Shown here: positions 22,813-34,240 of the stretch, in pieces | How the letters are laid out: every line of letters starts with the position of its first letter | How positions within the stretch are numbered: position 1 is the first letter of the stretch | Assembly: GCA_002633005.1 (NCBI GenBank) | Contig: NMRA01000895.1 | Span: 53,490-107,941 of the forward strand | Source: Phoronis australis | Taxonomy: Eukaryota; Phoronida; Phoronidae | Direction: 5' to 3' | Length of the DNA: 54,452 nt | Made by a program: the position numbers and the translations under genes | Notes under the pieces: model-generated | The model's input: the letters and a program-made list of their open reading frames with translations, nothing else | Told to the model about the DNA's origin: nothing | Databases searched by the model: none

Positions 22813-24174
22813 CACTTCTAATATTAAAGAAGCATTCTAAAGATTATACCTATGAGAAAGCACCTAATTTAACAAGAATGTGTACCCTTCATTGCTTCCC
22901 ATGTGTAACTTGCTTCAAATAGATCTTGATCAGTACAATAATCTCAGCAGAAAATCATTATGGTCAACATATACATACCTCCAGTCAACTCCTGATACTT
23001 TAAAGTTATGTGGAACTTAATTGACAAGTATGTGAAAGTGTTTGTGCAGTCAGCTTGACATAGATCCATCTTGCAAATCATAACGAACATGACCAAGTGT
23101 TTCATCATGCACAGCCCTAGGTGGCAACTCGGTGGCCCTCTCTTCGGAATTCAAAGTGGGAGGTCAGTGGCAACTTGGGTGTCAGTGAAATCAATGACAA
23201 TGGGTATGGCGGGTGCAAAGGTGGAGACCGGGAACGACAGTTTGATGATGCCCTATATTTGGGCAAACCTACACGTTGCAAGTGTAAGCACCGAAGGTCT
23301 AGGGCCAGATTCGTTGGTGGTCACGGGTGTATTTCATGCCAATTAGCTGGAACGGAAGACGGGTTCAAAGACAGAGCAAAAAGCCCCTTCGATGACATGA
23401 ACTACAAACAGAGATGTTATGAAAGACCAATCAGAAGTTATTTTCAAAGTTGTCTCTTTCCCCACTTTGAGTTATTGAGTCCTCATATTATGAGTTATCG
23501 TCGAAAAATATGCAATTTTTTTCTATTAAGTATCCAAAAGTAAATATGTAAATTTAATCGTGCCATTGAGTCTAACGCGAAAAGGAAGCCAAAACCACTA
23601 AGCGCAGTTGGGGGCAGCTCTTGCAGGCGATTGTTTTCCAATGAAGTGTTCATAAATGGAAATGGTGAGATAACGTGAAAAAAGTACATTTTCTCATATT
23701 TTTGTCAAAAAATAAAAAGTGTACACTCACGGTTGAAAGTAGAATTTCTAGCAGTTCGATGTAAATATCATTAAAATTGGTTCCCTAACGGCCATTTAGC
23801 AGATGAAAGTTTGACTCCTACTGTAAGTCACAAGAATTTATCGGTGAGTGAAAAATATGTGAGGTGCTCGCTTTACTTCAATTTTTAAAAATACTCATTA
23901 ATGCCCGAATATTTTGTAATGGATATCAATAGAAAGAACAAAAAGTAAATATTTCACTGGCATGCTTTTCATTTTACACCACGTAGCAGAATACGAGGTA
24001 TGAGCTTGTCAATATCATGGTAAAATTTCACTCTTGCTGAATTCCGCCATATTGGTTTGCTAACCCTGACTCTACATATACGCATCGGCTTTATGGGAAC
24101 ATGTTTGTGCTTTGATCGCAGATTTTTTGCAAACTCGCTAGAGCAGGACACCTTGAAAGGTATTAGAAGAAAGA
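22813..24174. other. No confirmed gene; one 140-codon open frame
   Basis: The frame at 23121-23543 (plus) is Gly-, Arg- and Cys-rich in its middle (GGCKGGDRERQ, CKCKHRRSRARF) and matches no family I know. The alternate frame over 23071-23346 is also open. Without splice context or a start argument it is not called as a gene. Confidence 0.3.
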
Positions 24175-24470
24175 ACAATTGCTAATGGTTTTTTGAAACC
24201 CTGTTTTGTGTAAATTTTTTGAGTTTTATGTTTAATGTGGACGGCTGAAGTGAAGCACCTGTGGAATTACTTGTCCCGCGTGTCATACCTTGTAGTATTA
24301 TATGCAGAAGCTGAGAACACCTTTGAATTGCTCATGGTTTGCTGAACCGTTGTTTTGTGTACATTTATTGAGTTTTGCATTTGATATGGACGGCTGTAGT
24401 GGCCCAGTGAAGCACACATGACATGTTTTGTCCTGAGTGTCATATTGTGTGGTTGGGGGGTTTCTCTTTG
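24175..24470. repeat. Two-copy tandem repeat, about 149-bp period
   Basis: 'ttgctaatggtttttt' near 24179 recurs as 'ttgctcatggtttgct' near 24328. Each copy continues 'gttttgtgta.att..ttgag', 'tggacggctg.agt', 'gaagcac' and 'tgtcat'. The copies have diverged moderately. Confidence 0.7.
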
Positions 24471-26040
24471 ATTGAATATTTTGTTTATTTGCGTAACTCT
24501 TTAAGGCTTTCTCTATAAAATTAGTTAAGTACAGTGTTTACATAGCTGTTCTAGGGATGAAGTGAACTCAAAAATTTGCTTGTGTAACCTGTTTCGCCCA
24601 TGCAAAGTAGCTTTACTTAAATTTGAATTCGACCTCCGCAACTGTGCTGTGGGGTTTTAAAGATGATTATGAACTTCCATCTATTTTCATATGCCCATTT
24701 TACACGTTCTATCTCATTTTAGTTGTTTAACAAGGAAATTCCAAATGCCCAAATATCATAATCCAAAACAATTTCTGGACTATAGGTTATGTTATGAAAT
24801 GTAAACAATCCACGTTTTGTTGCTGTGTTTACTTCTTTGACAACATTGTTGACCTTGTGCACACGCAGCATCACTCAATAAATGGGGCACTCAGCCTCGT
24901 CTCCAGCCACAACATGGTGCTGATCAGTTAAGATATTTGAGTCTTGGTAATGGGAAATGAAATGTGTCAGAATTTTTACAGAAATGGCCGGAATGTCACA
25001 CGTAATTTCAAAATTTTCTGCAGTTTTGTATAAAAATAAAACTAATGGTATATTGTAGCAATTCAGATTAAAATTATTGCAAAAATTGATGTATTTTGAT
25101 TGAAAAACAGGTTAATACTATTAATAAGACTTGAAAAAAGCACAACATTTGTTTCAGACAATAAGTAAAAAAAATGCCTTCTGTCACATAAATGGTTGCA
25201 ATGTGAAAATAATTACCATCTGCCTTTGACGTCAAGGAATTGGTTAATCGTTGTGCAGAAAGTAATTCCCATAACCAAGCCTCAAATGGCTAAACCCATA
25301 AGCGCCATCTTGAGGTTGGGAACAAAGTTGAAAAGGTCACATCAGTGTCACTATTGTTTAAGACTTTTTGTAACAGATTGTGAAGTATTTTTTAGGAATT
25401 TTAAAATGGCGACAAAATAGACATTTTGAGATGAAATGGAATGAATAAAAAGTCGCTTCTGAAAATATTTATTACAAGAAACTGAAGTCCTACAACCAGC
25501 TGTATTACTTGTGTTAGGAAAGGATGAAACATTTATATCTTGCAGATTATACATTCCAAATAAGCTTCGTGGTCAAATGGTATACAGTGTCTTTAGGTTA
25601 TTCATATTATGCATAACTTATCTGGAAAATTTATAGTTAAGTCTTTAACTTTGTACTCTAAGATACTAAGCAGGGTTTGTTTTATTTTAGGGATTGTGAT
25701 CAAGGAGCAGACTAATGCTAATGCAAACTTTATAGGAAAAGAGGCACCATGTTCCGAAACGTTGGAGACAGGGAGGGAGGGTGAAGACTGTGAAGCTGCC
25801 AGTCCACTAATAAGCTGTGACAGTTTTGTAAAAAGTAATTAGCTGCTTAGTTGTTAATATATTTCATAATTTTTTGTAACATATTTTACATGAGCAGTTT
25901 CATAGTAATAAATATATTAAAGAAAAAGATTCTTTTCTTCTTGTAAGTCACATCAGCAGATGCAATGACCAACAAAGCGAACGTTGTAGGAGTTAAAAAC
26001 CTGAAGCATTTCCTGCTTTCGGCCTGTAAAGGCAACACAA
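24471..26040. other. No gene recognised
   Basis: AT-rich non-coding sequence with short unsupported frames at 25196-25842. Confidence 0.4.
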
Positions 26041-26044
26041 GTGT

Positions 26045-26365
26045 TTCAATATTGGCACTTTACTGGCCCACCACTGCACTTTTGTTTATGTAATTTGTGT
26101 ACTGGCTTAATATGAGCCCATCAATGGCCCTGTACTGGGCCAACACAATCTGTCAATACTGGCCCTTTACAGGGCCGAAACCGGTTATTGGTGTACTGGC
26201 CCAGTAATGGCGTGGTACTGGTCCTTTACTGGCTCGATATCGCAATCTTGTACCGGGGCCAATATGGGGAAGGTGTGCAGAATGTTATTGGGCCGGTACT
26301 GGCCTGAAGTACATCATTGGGACAATACAGAATACAGTTTAGGGGCATTATTGGCCCAGTACCTA
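26045..26365. repeat. GGCC-rich degenerate repeat cluster
   Basis: About ten variants of TACTGGCCC, ACTGGGCC, ATTGGCCC and their complements occur within 320 bp, spaced irregularly and in both orientations. The first and last, 'tttactggccca' and 'attggcccagtacc', point inward and outward. The pattern looks like a satellite or the subterminal repeats of a DNA transposon. No coding sequence is seen. Confidence 0.5.
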
Positions 26366-26833
26366 CAAGTTTAGGTGCATTCCACTGTATTTGTGCCATG
26401 GACTTAAAATTTTCAAATCACCCATTAAACTTTCATTTTGATGTTTACACATAGTTTAATCATTGAATTTTGTTGTCTGCAGGTTCATTTTCTGTTAGTC
26501 TTAGAAATTTTGGCTTTTATCGGACGGAAGGTTTATCTCTTATTTGTAAAATTTTGTGTTACAGATGTGACATAACTTTTCTTATTTCTTTCTACACACA
26601 TGAAGAAATTAATGCCAAAATTGTTTTAAACAGTACACACCATAGATTTTTGCACATTTTGAATTACCGGTGGCCACAGACTAAATGTATGCCGTAAAAT
26701 TTAGCTAAACCCATGTTTATTTTGTGTAATTAGCTCGAAATTTTGATTTTTCTTTCAATTTTGACAATTTTCACATTTCCCGCCATGTGACGTCATGGGT
26801 TGAACACAAGAGATCAGTTACTAGCATTGAACA

Positions 26834-27082
26834 ATGGCGGAGTGCAGTAAATTTGAAAGCAACGACGATTATGAGCAAGAATTGAATGAATACTATGAAG
26901 AAACGTACGGGAATGGTGGCCAGGATGAGGAAATGGGGTTGCACGAAAGCGAAAACAAGTTTGATGTGCTTCCGGCTGCGTACTTTTCTAATTTGAGCCT
27001 TACGGACTGGATCCTCCCGCGAGAGAAGCGGCCTCGGGCTCGGCGAGTCAACCCAGTCATCCAACAGACGATCCTGAATTAA
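26834..27082 (+). CDS. Possible small acidic open frame, 82 codons
   Basis: ATG with good context (AACAATGG) opens an 82-codon frame ending TAA. The N-terminal half is strongly acidic and Tyr/Glu-rich (DDYEQELNEYYEETYG). The C-terminal end is basic (PREKRPRARRVNP), followed by a hydrophilic tail. No domain was recognised. It lies inside the inverted repeat with the THAP remnant on the opposite strand, so it may be part of a transposon. It could also be chance. Confidence 0.25.
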   Translation: MAECSKFESNDDYEQELNEYYEETYGNGGQDEEMGLHESENKFDVLPAAYFSNLSLTDWILPREKRPRARRVNPVIQQTILN

Positions 27083-27135
27083 GAGCCGATGTTTCTGAAT
27101 GATAAATATTGTCCTTTATTGAACCAGGCCGTCAT

Positions 27136-27382
27136 CTTAACATATCCTGTGACTGGAGTCGAAGCACGAGTCCTCAAAGTGGGCAAAACACAAAGTGGCG
27201 TCGAACCGAATCGCTTGGTCCACAATGAGGTCCCACACTCTCGTTCGGCGCACGACGCGATGCCACTTCTGCGCAACTTTGGTGTCCTTCGGAACACCGA
27301 GACGTTCTCCGCCTAGCTGCTGTTGCTGCAGCCTCCGGCAACACATTTTTTGATCCCTCTACGAACCTTCTCGACGCTAAAT
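27136..27382 (-). pseudogene. Broken THAP zinc-finger domain
   Basis: On the minus strand KKCVAGGCSNSS gives the first pair of a C2CH THAP finger (Cys, four residues, Cys, one residue, Asn). An in-frame TAG follows at once. After a frame change the fold continues as GVPKDTKVAQKWHRVVRR, then LCFAHFEDSCF, which supplies the last Cys and His. THAP domains bind DNA in host regulators and in P-type transposases and ISL2EU elements. The stop and the frame shift make this copy non-functional unless they are sequence errors. No transposase follows downstream on the same strand. Confidence 0.6.
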
Positions 27383-27856
27383 GTACTTTGCTTTCTCTTC
27401 AGTCTATACACTTTGTCTCTGATCCTTACAGTATGGCAAACGACTTGGGTTCAACCCATGACGTTGTACATAATTATTATTTTTTCAATTTTTGGGTGTT
27501 TCTTTTTGAGCTGTGCACTACAGGCACTGAAATCAAGTAACATATAATAATAAAAATTATTTTGAGGTACTAGAGTCATGTTGTGTACACTTTAATATAT
27601 CATTTACTGCACAAGAAGTATACCAACAGTTAAAACTACCTGATTTTTGATAATTAGTATTTCTAATTAGACTTTCAAATTAGTCAAAATCAAATCTGTA
27701 ACATTTAAGTAACAAAAGTTTTCATTTTAGGGAAAAAAGTATATCAATTTTAACACAATTTAATTTCCTCTTTATTCACCCTAATCAATATAATTGAGCA
27801 AAATTTCTCAAGGGTATCTCAATCCTTTTCCAAAAAATCAAAAAACATTTTAAGTT

Positions 27857-27883
27857 ACATCTGTAACAGTTTGTTACAGATGT
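27857..27883. repeat. 12-bp inverted repeat
   Basis: ACATCTGTAACA (27857-27868) pairs exactly with TGTTACAGATGT (27872-27883) over a 3-base loop. The arm is the same word that recurs between 26.5 and 31.4 kb (see findings). Confidence 0.8.
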
Positions 27884-28082
27884 TGCAAGAAATGTGACCA
27901 TCTTTCACAGCCACAAAGTAAAGATTTCCTTTTTAGGACTTAATTTCTAAAACATGTGTATGACCAGTTTGAACAGTCAAATACATATCTATGAAGAATT
28001 GTTAAAACCACTGTTAATCATCTACTGAGCCAAGAACTTCCCGTTTAGCGATAGTTCAAGACTAACGTTGATACACACTGTG

Positions 28083-28483
28083 GTGAAGAATATATGCACT
28101 GAAAGTCCCCCTTATTCACCACAGCCACCAGCTGAAAATCCCCAAACTTCACCCGAAGCACCAGCTGCAATCCGCCCAATTCACCAGAGGCATATCCTCC
28201 TTCATCAGAGACCCTGACCAGTGTTTTTTCGGTCAGTGATTATGTGATTGTTGAGTTCAGAGGTATTCATTTCAAGCAAGGTGCTCCATCAAAACTGGAA
28301 TTATGGTGTAAACCAGATATTCTAGAGACAAAAACGTTCTACCGCACCTTCAAAACAGCTAACCAGCCCGAAAAACCCAAACCCCGACATCTAAAACAGA
28401 AACCCTGGGGATCCGACAAGACACCGACGGCCGAAACACCAGTCCCTACTTGCTTTCCAACATTGTTTGTCACAAGAAAATAG
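28083..28483 (+). pseudogene. Possible piggyBac-like transposase scrap
   Basis: An open stretch from about 28244 reads EFRGIHFKQGAPSK, then LELWCKPD. It loosely resembles the piggyBac core in which FKGR..LKQY.P.KP is followed by K.WVL.D. Upstream is a Pro/Ala-rich frame (YSPQPPAENPQTSPEAPAA). The remaining downstream frame is Lys/Pro-rich and unlike the family. The match is short, and chance similarity is quite possible. Confidence 0.25.
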
Positions 28484-29284
28484 TGCCTTAGTACAGTACC
28501 TTTAAAGGGCTCTGTGTTCATACGAGTTGTATCAATTTCACATTTTGATGAAAAGATAAATCTTCCTGTTTTAAACAGTTGATGTGATATGTTGTTTTAG
28601 ACAACTTATGACCGATCTCTAGCAATACAAGTGTTGATAATTAAATCGCTGACATGTACAGTGTACTAGACAGGGTTATCAATGAAAGATCGCATGTGCT
28701 TGTGTGGTGGACGCCACAATGGCCACAGAATTCAGAGGAATGATGTACCAAAAAAGCTTGTGAATGCGTTGAGTTCAGAGATTCTGATTCCAAATTTAAG
28801 TAACATTGAGGAGTTGAAGTACTCTTTTTGAGGACAAGAACAGTAAATTTGGTAACCACAAATTGCACGAGTTTCTAGCAACAAGTCAATAGAACATAAG
28901 TTACGTTTTATTGTTGTCAATCTTTAACAAATGCAGAAAACAAATGGAAAGTACTTGAAAATGCTCAGTTTGAGGCCATCGACGTTGACTTGGTTAGTAG
29001 TTTTGACCCCAGGATAAATTGTTTTACTCTAGGATTCCAATTTCAGTGGAACGATTGCGTCCTAGGAGCTCATACGTTGCACAAACCATGATGGTAGGAA
29101 GAGATGGTATCGAAGTCACTGTCATGAGAGCAACAGATAGTAACTAGAAAGATTATTGTCACGGCGTGACAATAACGGACTCTGTGCGTGCTTATTACTG
29201 GAATCATTATGTAAAGTTACTGACAGTTACCCGTTTACCAATATGAAAAGGAATTCTTTAAAATTGTAGGAGAAGTTACATATT
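28484..29284. other. No gene recognised
   Basis: AT-rich sequence without a supported coding segment. A short inverted repeat around 29157-29170 (gtcacggcgtgac) is present. Confidence 0.4.
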
Positions 29285-30215
29285 AATTTTTTGATGACCT
29301 TTCCACTAATTGACCTCTTCCGGTGCATTATGAGCCCTGATGAGGGAGTAATTGTTAACTCGATTAAAAGTGTGGTTAATGCTAATAATCACAGATGTTT
29401 TACTTTAAGCACTTCAGAATACAAGATGAATGAAGTGGTCAAACTTTCAGAAGAAAAATGCAACTAATGACCCCATGGGTGCACCAAATGACCTGAAAAT
29501 TTAGAATTCAAACTCAATCGCACTTAGTAAACAGAAACGTAATTCTGAAGGCTCTAGCTCAAAATTTTAGTTTACACTCAATGACCATTGACCTATTTTT
29601 TCTGATTGGTTAGGCCTATTGCGAAGCAAAGTAGGGTATTCAATTAACATGTTTGACTTACACCAGTGTGCTGAAATTGAAAAGAATTCCTTGAAAAACG
29701 TAAGAGATGTAACATTTTGAACGTTACATGACCTTTGCACTAATTGACCTTATCCGGTGCATTTTAAGCATCTTCAGGAGAATTATTGCAAAGTCCATGG
29801 AAATCGTGGTTAACGCTGAGAATCCCAGTTGTCTAACGGTTGACACATCAGAATAGTCGCTGATTGAAAAGGTCAAAATTTCAGAAGAAAAATGCACCTA
29901 ATGATCCCATGTTTGCACTAAATGACCTGAAACTTTAGATTCCGATTTGATTCACTTGTGGCAATCAGACCTGTCAATTTGAAGTGTCTAGCTCAAAAGT
30001 TTAGTTTGCACTTAATGACCTTTGACCTATTTTATCTGATTGGATAACCCGATTACTTAGAAAAGTATTTTTTTAAATTGCCACGTTGACTTATACCTGT
30101 ACACCGAATTTGAAAAAGATAGCTTTAAAGCTGAAGGGGGAATAGAATTTTGAAAATTATATGACCTTCTGCACCAAACGACCTCTTCCGGTGCAATTTG
30201 GAATATGATTATATA
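29285..30215 (+). repeat. Tandem array of repeat C, about 434-bp period
   Basis: The landmark 'tgacct.t.cacta', then 'tgacctcttccggtgcat', starts at 29294, 29729 and 30162, giving two full units and the start of a third. Within each unit 'ggtcaaa.tttcagaagaaa' and 'ctagctcaaaa.tttagttt' recur at the same offset. The array ends in GAAGAAGAATAAGAAG at about 30310. Single related pieces occur at 18025-18130 and, inverted, at 21082-21440. Nothing coding was recognised. Confidence 0.8.
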
Positions 30216-30335
30216 ACCAATCAAAATTTATATACAGTCAAAAGTCATATGCTGAATTTAAAGACCGTACCTGCACCCAATTTGGAATTATCAAGCCTCA
30301 AAGTTGGTCGGAAGAAGAATAAGAAGAAGAAGAAA

Positions 30336-30455
30336 ATTGAAAAAACCCAGGAACAACAGTCCTCTGCGCTTACACGCATAGAGTAATAAGAATAAAATTG
30401 AAGAAAACCCAGGAACAACAGTACTCTGCGCTTACACTCGCAGAGTAACAAGACT
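30336..30455 (+). repeat. Two-copy tandem repeat, 62-bp period
   Basis: 'cccaggaacaacagt' at 30346 recurs at 30408. Each copy is followed by 'ctctgcgcttacac.cg' and 'agagtaa.aag'. The copies are nearly identical. Confidence 0.85.
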
Positions 30456-31469
30456 GCATTCAGTTTACCAACACAAGACGACACCACATGGATTGACTTG
30501 GACCAAATAATCGAAAAACTCGCTGTTCTGCATATCGATCACTGCTCAGAATAATTTGCAAGGATAAGCAACTGTCGCAGCCTAAACGAACATTTAATCC
30601 TTAGACTTAAGATCAGCACGTCACTTTATAATTTTACGTGTGTGAGTGTTAATGTTGACCTTAGTTAGTTGTACCTGATTTGCTCCTTTTACTAAACTCA
30701 ACTTTTTCTAGGTGGTTTAAAGACTTAATTGGCATAGGTTTTGTACATTTCTCTCAGTGACCACAATTTCCTAACGAAGCTAAAAACAGGTGCACGGCAA
30801 ACAAACAAAGTAAATTTTAAAACTCCATCTATCAAAAACACTAAAATGGTTTTCCCACACCCCTTACATGCTCTTAATGGGATTTTGTTAAAGCTTTGTT
30901 TTCATTAAAATTGCATTCTACAACACTGTATGGTGCAAGTGCCAAATAGTCACATCTGTAACAGTCACATTTGTAACCCACATGGTTTTTTAAATTGCTC
31001 ATAATTATACAAAGACTTGATTTTAGTTCAAAAATCTTTTCTTCATGTTATAGCCAAATAAATAGTTAAATTATCTATAAGGAAACTAGTTCCATAATAT
31101 GAAAGACAGAACAGAGTTTTTAGACAAACCACCATTAGCATATTGACCATGGCATTTTCGGTCACATCTGTAACACTAATTAATAGTAACTTTTAGTACA
31201 CTTATAATGTGCAGAATTAAAATTTTTTGATACTTGAAGTGTTTCCATCAAGTGGGTAATGTGTACTTAGAATCTCTTACCACGATGCTTCACTAATTTT
31301 ATATTGGAATTTAAAGTGTCTGAATGTCACATATGTAACAAAACCAATACCGTGGAATGCACCTTTACTGATATGCAGTCTCATTATCGATCAGGCTTAT
31401 TACCGATCACACGTAAACGTGATCAAACCCAGTACGTTGTTACGTTCGGAGAGGATAGATTTATTAACT

Positions 31470-31925
31470 ACGATTGTAGTTAGGTGATTATGGTGACTCG
31501 AAAGCTATAAGCATGATCAGTATTTGACGGGAATTCAAACATTTTATAACTTAAGTTATTTTTAACAGCACAGCCCAGTCTGGCAGACATGACCTTATCG
31601 GAGATAAGAGCAATTATAGAGCAAAAGGGAGCTGACACTCCAATCCTAAATGCCAGAATGGACTCAATCCGTTGCCAGTGCAAGATATTGGCTACAGCAG
31701 TCATCCACAAAACCTAATTGTTGTTGTGCTATACATGTACAACAGAACAAGTTGGACTAAACAAGAGAATGCCGTAATTTAAAAAGGAAAGAAAACAGAC
31801 TCAGTTCCTATCCCGTGCATAGTTCGGGGCTGCCAACGTAAAATGTTCTTCTCTCACGCACGGTATTACTTTCTCACGGATCTGAAGTCCTCCCCTCCCA
31901 ATCAAGTACCGGGCACTTGTTGGCG
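31470..31925 (+). repeat. Dispersed repeat A, copy 3
   Basis: The longest copy of family A. Its 5' part matches 3128-3425 and its 3' part matches 20808-21062. A frame from about 31585 reads EIRAIIEQKGA, then NARMDSIRCQCKIL, suggesting it once coded for a gag-like or other retroelement protein. Frame breaks follow. Confidence 0.6.
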
Positions 31926-33904
31926 TTTTTCAGTATCCTCACACCCTGTAATTATTTGCTCACAAAGATATCAGCCCTGCTCCCACACATTTGATTTCTA
32001 ACCGTTCGTTTCCCTCCCCCCGGGTCTTAATCCGATATACGTATTGCGTGTCCCGTCAGCCGAGAAATTCAAACTAAATTCTTCTCTCCCCTTTGCCTTC
32101 TCACGGTTTCAAATTTCACTTTGGCAGTAAGAAAACTTGGCTGCGATTGGAAGATTCTAAATAATATTATGTGGCCAAGTTTGTTGAATTAGTGTTCATG
32201 CAGATAGTCAGATATTATATCCTGACACCAGCAGTGCAAAAATGCCAATGTATGCAACTGAACGAAGGACTGTTCGAAAAATTGTGATTTTTTACGCTTC
32301 ACCCCAGCTCCCACACACCATGTTCCTAGTCTGCGCGCCGTTCAGTACTTTCTCAGCCTAGTTAGGGCATACATTGAACAAGAAAGATTCCCCTTGCCGT
32401 GCGCCACGTAAACATCTGCTTATCAAACAGTTGAAAGAGCGGGTATCATGTCTGCTTGTCCCAACAATCCTGTTGCGGGGGAACCGCTGACTGGTGACGG
32501 ACAGGTTTTTGCGTAAACAAGGTCATTTTTTCATTGTTTGAACATTCTTCACATTAAATTTAGACCTTGTGAAAAAAGAACTAACCAGGGTCATTTCTTT
32601 CACGGGGACATTATTTAATGCTATACCGGCTCGGTTGAGTACATGTATATTTCCACTCGTTTTGTAGTGGGCAATTCTGCATTACACTTTTGATATTTTA
32701 GTTACTATGCACTTGACGTTTTGCACAAATTTTTAGTCACAAAACAAAGAGCTCGTAAAGCAAGCATTGCAAATCTACAGAATTTCCCATGTCAACCTCA
32801 ACATACATGTACATGTAAGTACAGATTTTGACGGGATTTGTTGTTTTGATATAACATTAACTATCTGATTTTGGAATAATTATTAAGAAATGCCTTTTCA
32901 AAGCTGCAGTGTGTATTTCAATAAAGAATACATTATTCACGTAGATGTACTGGTTTTGATGGCTGATGGGTAAGTTTGGGCATGCAGATGTTGTTTTGCA
33001 GTTCAATTAAAAGCACACATGAATGCCTTTAATACCGAATGTTTACTAAAGTTCAATTAAAAAAAAGCATCGTCAGCTGCATATATGCTGGTCAATAATT
33101 ATTTTTTATGTTCTCAATTACCAAGACTGGGGTGGAAACAACGCTTAAACTATGGTGGCAGAACATAAAAAACTAGTGGAAGCACCACTTCACTCTGTGG
33201 CCGAACCAAAGAACCCATGAATCAATGGCAGGACCAAGAAGTTCAACTTTTTGGCCACAGGCATTAGACTGCGAGTCCCCGTGTGTGCCTTCAGAATCAA
33301 TTTATTTTTTTCACATGATTCCGTAGTCAGACTTCCTTGACCGTTTTTATGAAAATCGACAAATAGGTTTATAGATATACAGAGATGTCGAACCCTTTCC
33401 ATTTTTGGACTGATTTGACGCAACCCAAATGCCAATTACTATTATTTTTTCCTGCTTTGTCGTTCGTGTCTGTATGTGCCAAACCTGATAATTAAATTGG
33501 CAGCTGGGTACTCGATGACGAACGCGTGACTGACGTTGATTTTCGAATGGGTCCAAGTATTGTAGAGGTTTGTAACCTAATTCACTGCATTAAATTGACA
33601 ACAGACGGGTGGATTCAATTATCGATTTGCTTTTTTGTTGATTGTGATTTTTTACGGTTCCCGGCGAGTTCCTCTTTCGTGAAACGTGGCTATTATGGAG
33701 GCGAGGACGCATTGCAGTTTCAGACGTGTCCGATAACAAAACAAGAATTCAAGAAATGGGACATGGAAAATTCTCAATGAAAGGTTTTTGAATTCTTTAG
33801 CTTAGCATTCTGTTCTCATTTTCTGATTTTGCACACTTTGTCGAACAGATTTTTTGAATGTTTTTTCTAGCCCAAAATCAGCAAAAGTTGTTAAGTGCCA
33901 CCTT
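31926..33904. other. No gene recognised
   Basis: Includes ACATGTACATGTAAGTAC near 32803. A plus-strand frame at 33526-33780 and a minus-strand frame at 33347-33556 are open but unsupported. Part of the interval may belong to the repeat A and B element. Confidence 0.4.
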
Positions 33905-34240
33905 ACTGCTTTTTCGACTTACCAGCAAACGGGCCTGGACTTTCGTAGGATGGACCCTTAGTCGCTCCTTCCACCACATGCTGGCGAACTTCTCTACCAA
34001 CATCTCTCTGTGTCGGTGTTTTTGCTTAACTTTTTTGTCTCATGTGTCTCTGAGAATTACAGTGAATTATATAAGCATCGCAAATAACCATTTAGAAAAG
34101 GTTGCTAAGCACTACGCGTTGACAACTTTACACTTAGCGTTCATCAATGAAGTGACTTGAACCATTCAATAAACACCACTGTCATACAACTCATACATGT
34201 AGACACTGAGTGTTAACTGCCTCAAGGCACTGTAATTATT
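33905..34240. repeat. Dispersed repeat B, copy 2
   Basis: Same family as 20036-20335. 'cttttttgtct' with 'tg.gtctctgagaattacag' and 'gtgttaactgcctcaaggca' are shared in order. In this copy it lies downstream of repeat A rather than upstream. Confidence 0.55.

Larger units (their letters stand above)
26787..27467. repeat. Inverted repeat flanking a THAP remnant
   Basis: 'acgtcatgggttgaac' near 26788 is matched by its reverse complement 'gttcaacccatgacgt' near 27449. With one mismatch the match extends by CAAG. The 680-bp interval encloses an acidic plus-strand frame and a minus-strand THAP remnant. It could be a decayed transposon's inverted ends or paired promoter motifs, since TGACGTCA is CRE-like. 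Confidence 0.5.

Noticed and set aside
23121-23543. 140-codon plus-strand open frame
   Set aside because: Two overlapping frames are open, there is no recognisable motif, and no start or splice evidence.
25560-25600. tRNA-like 'gtggtcaaatggtatac'
   Set aside because: It looks like an A box, but no B box or acceptor stem follows.
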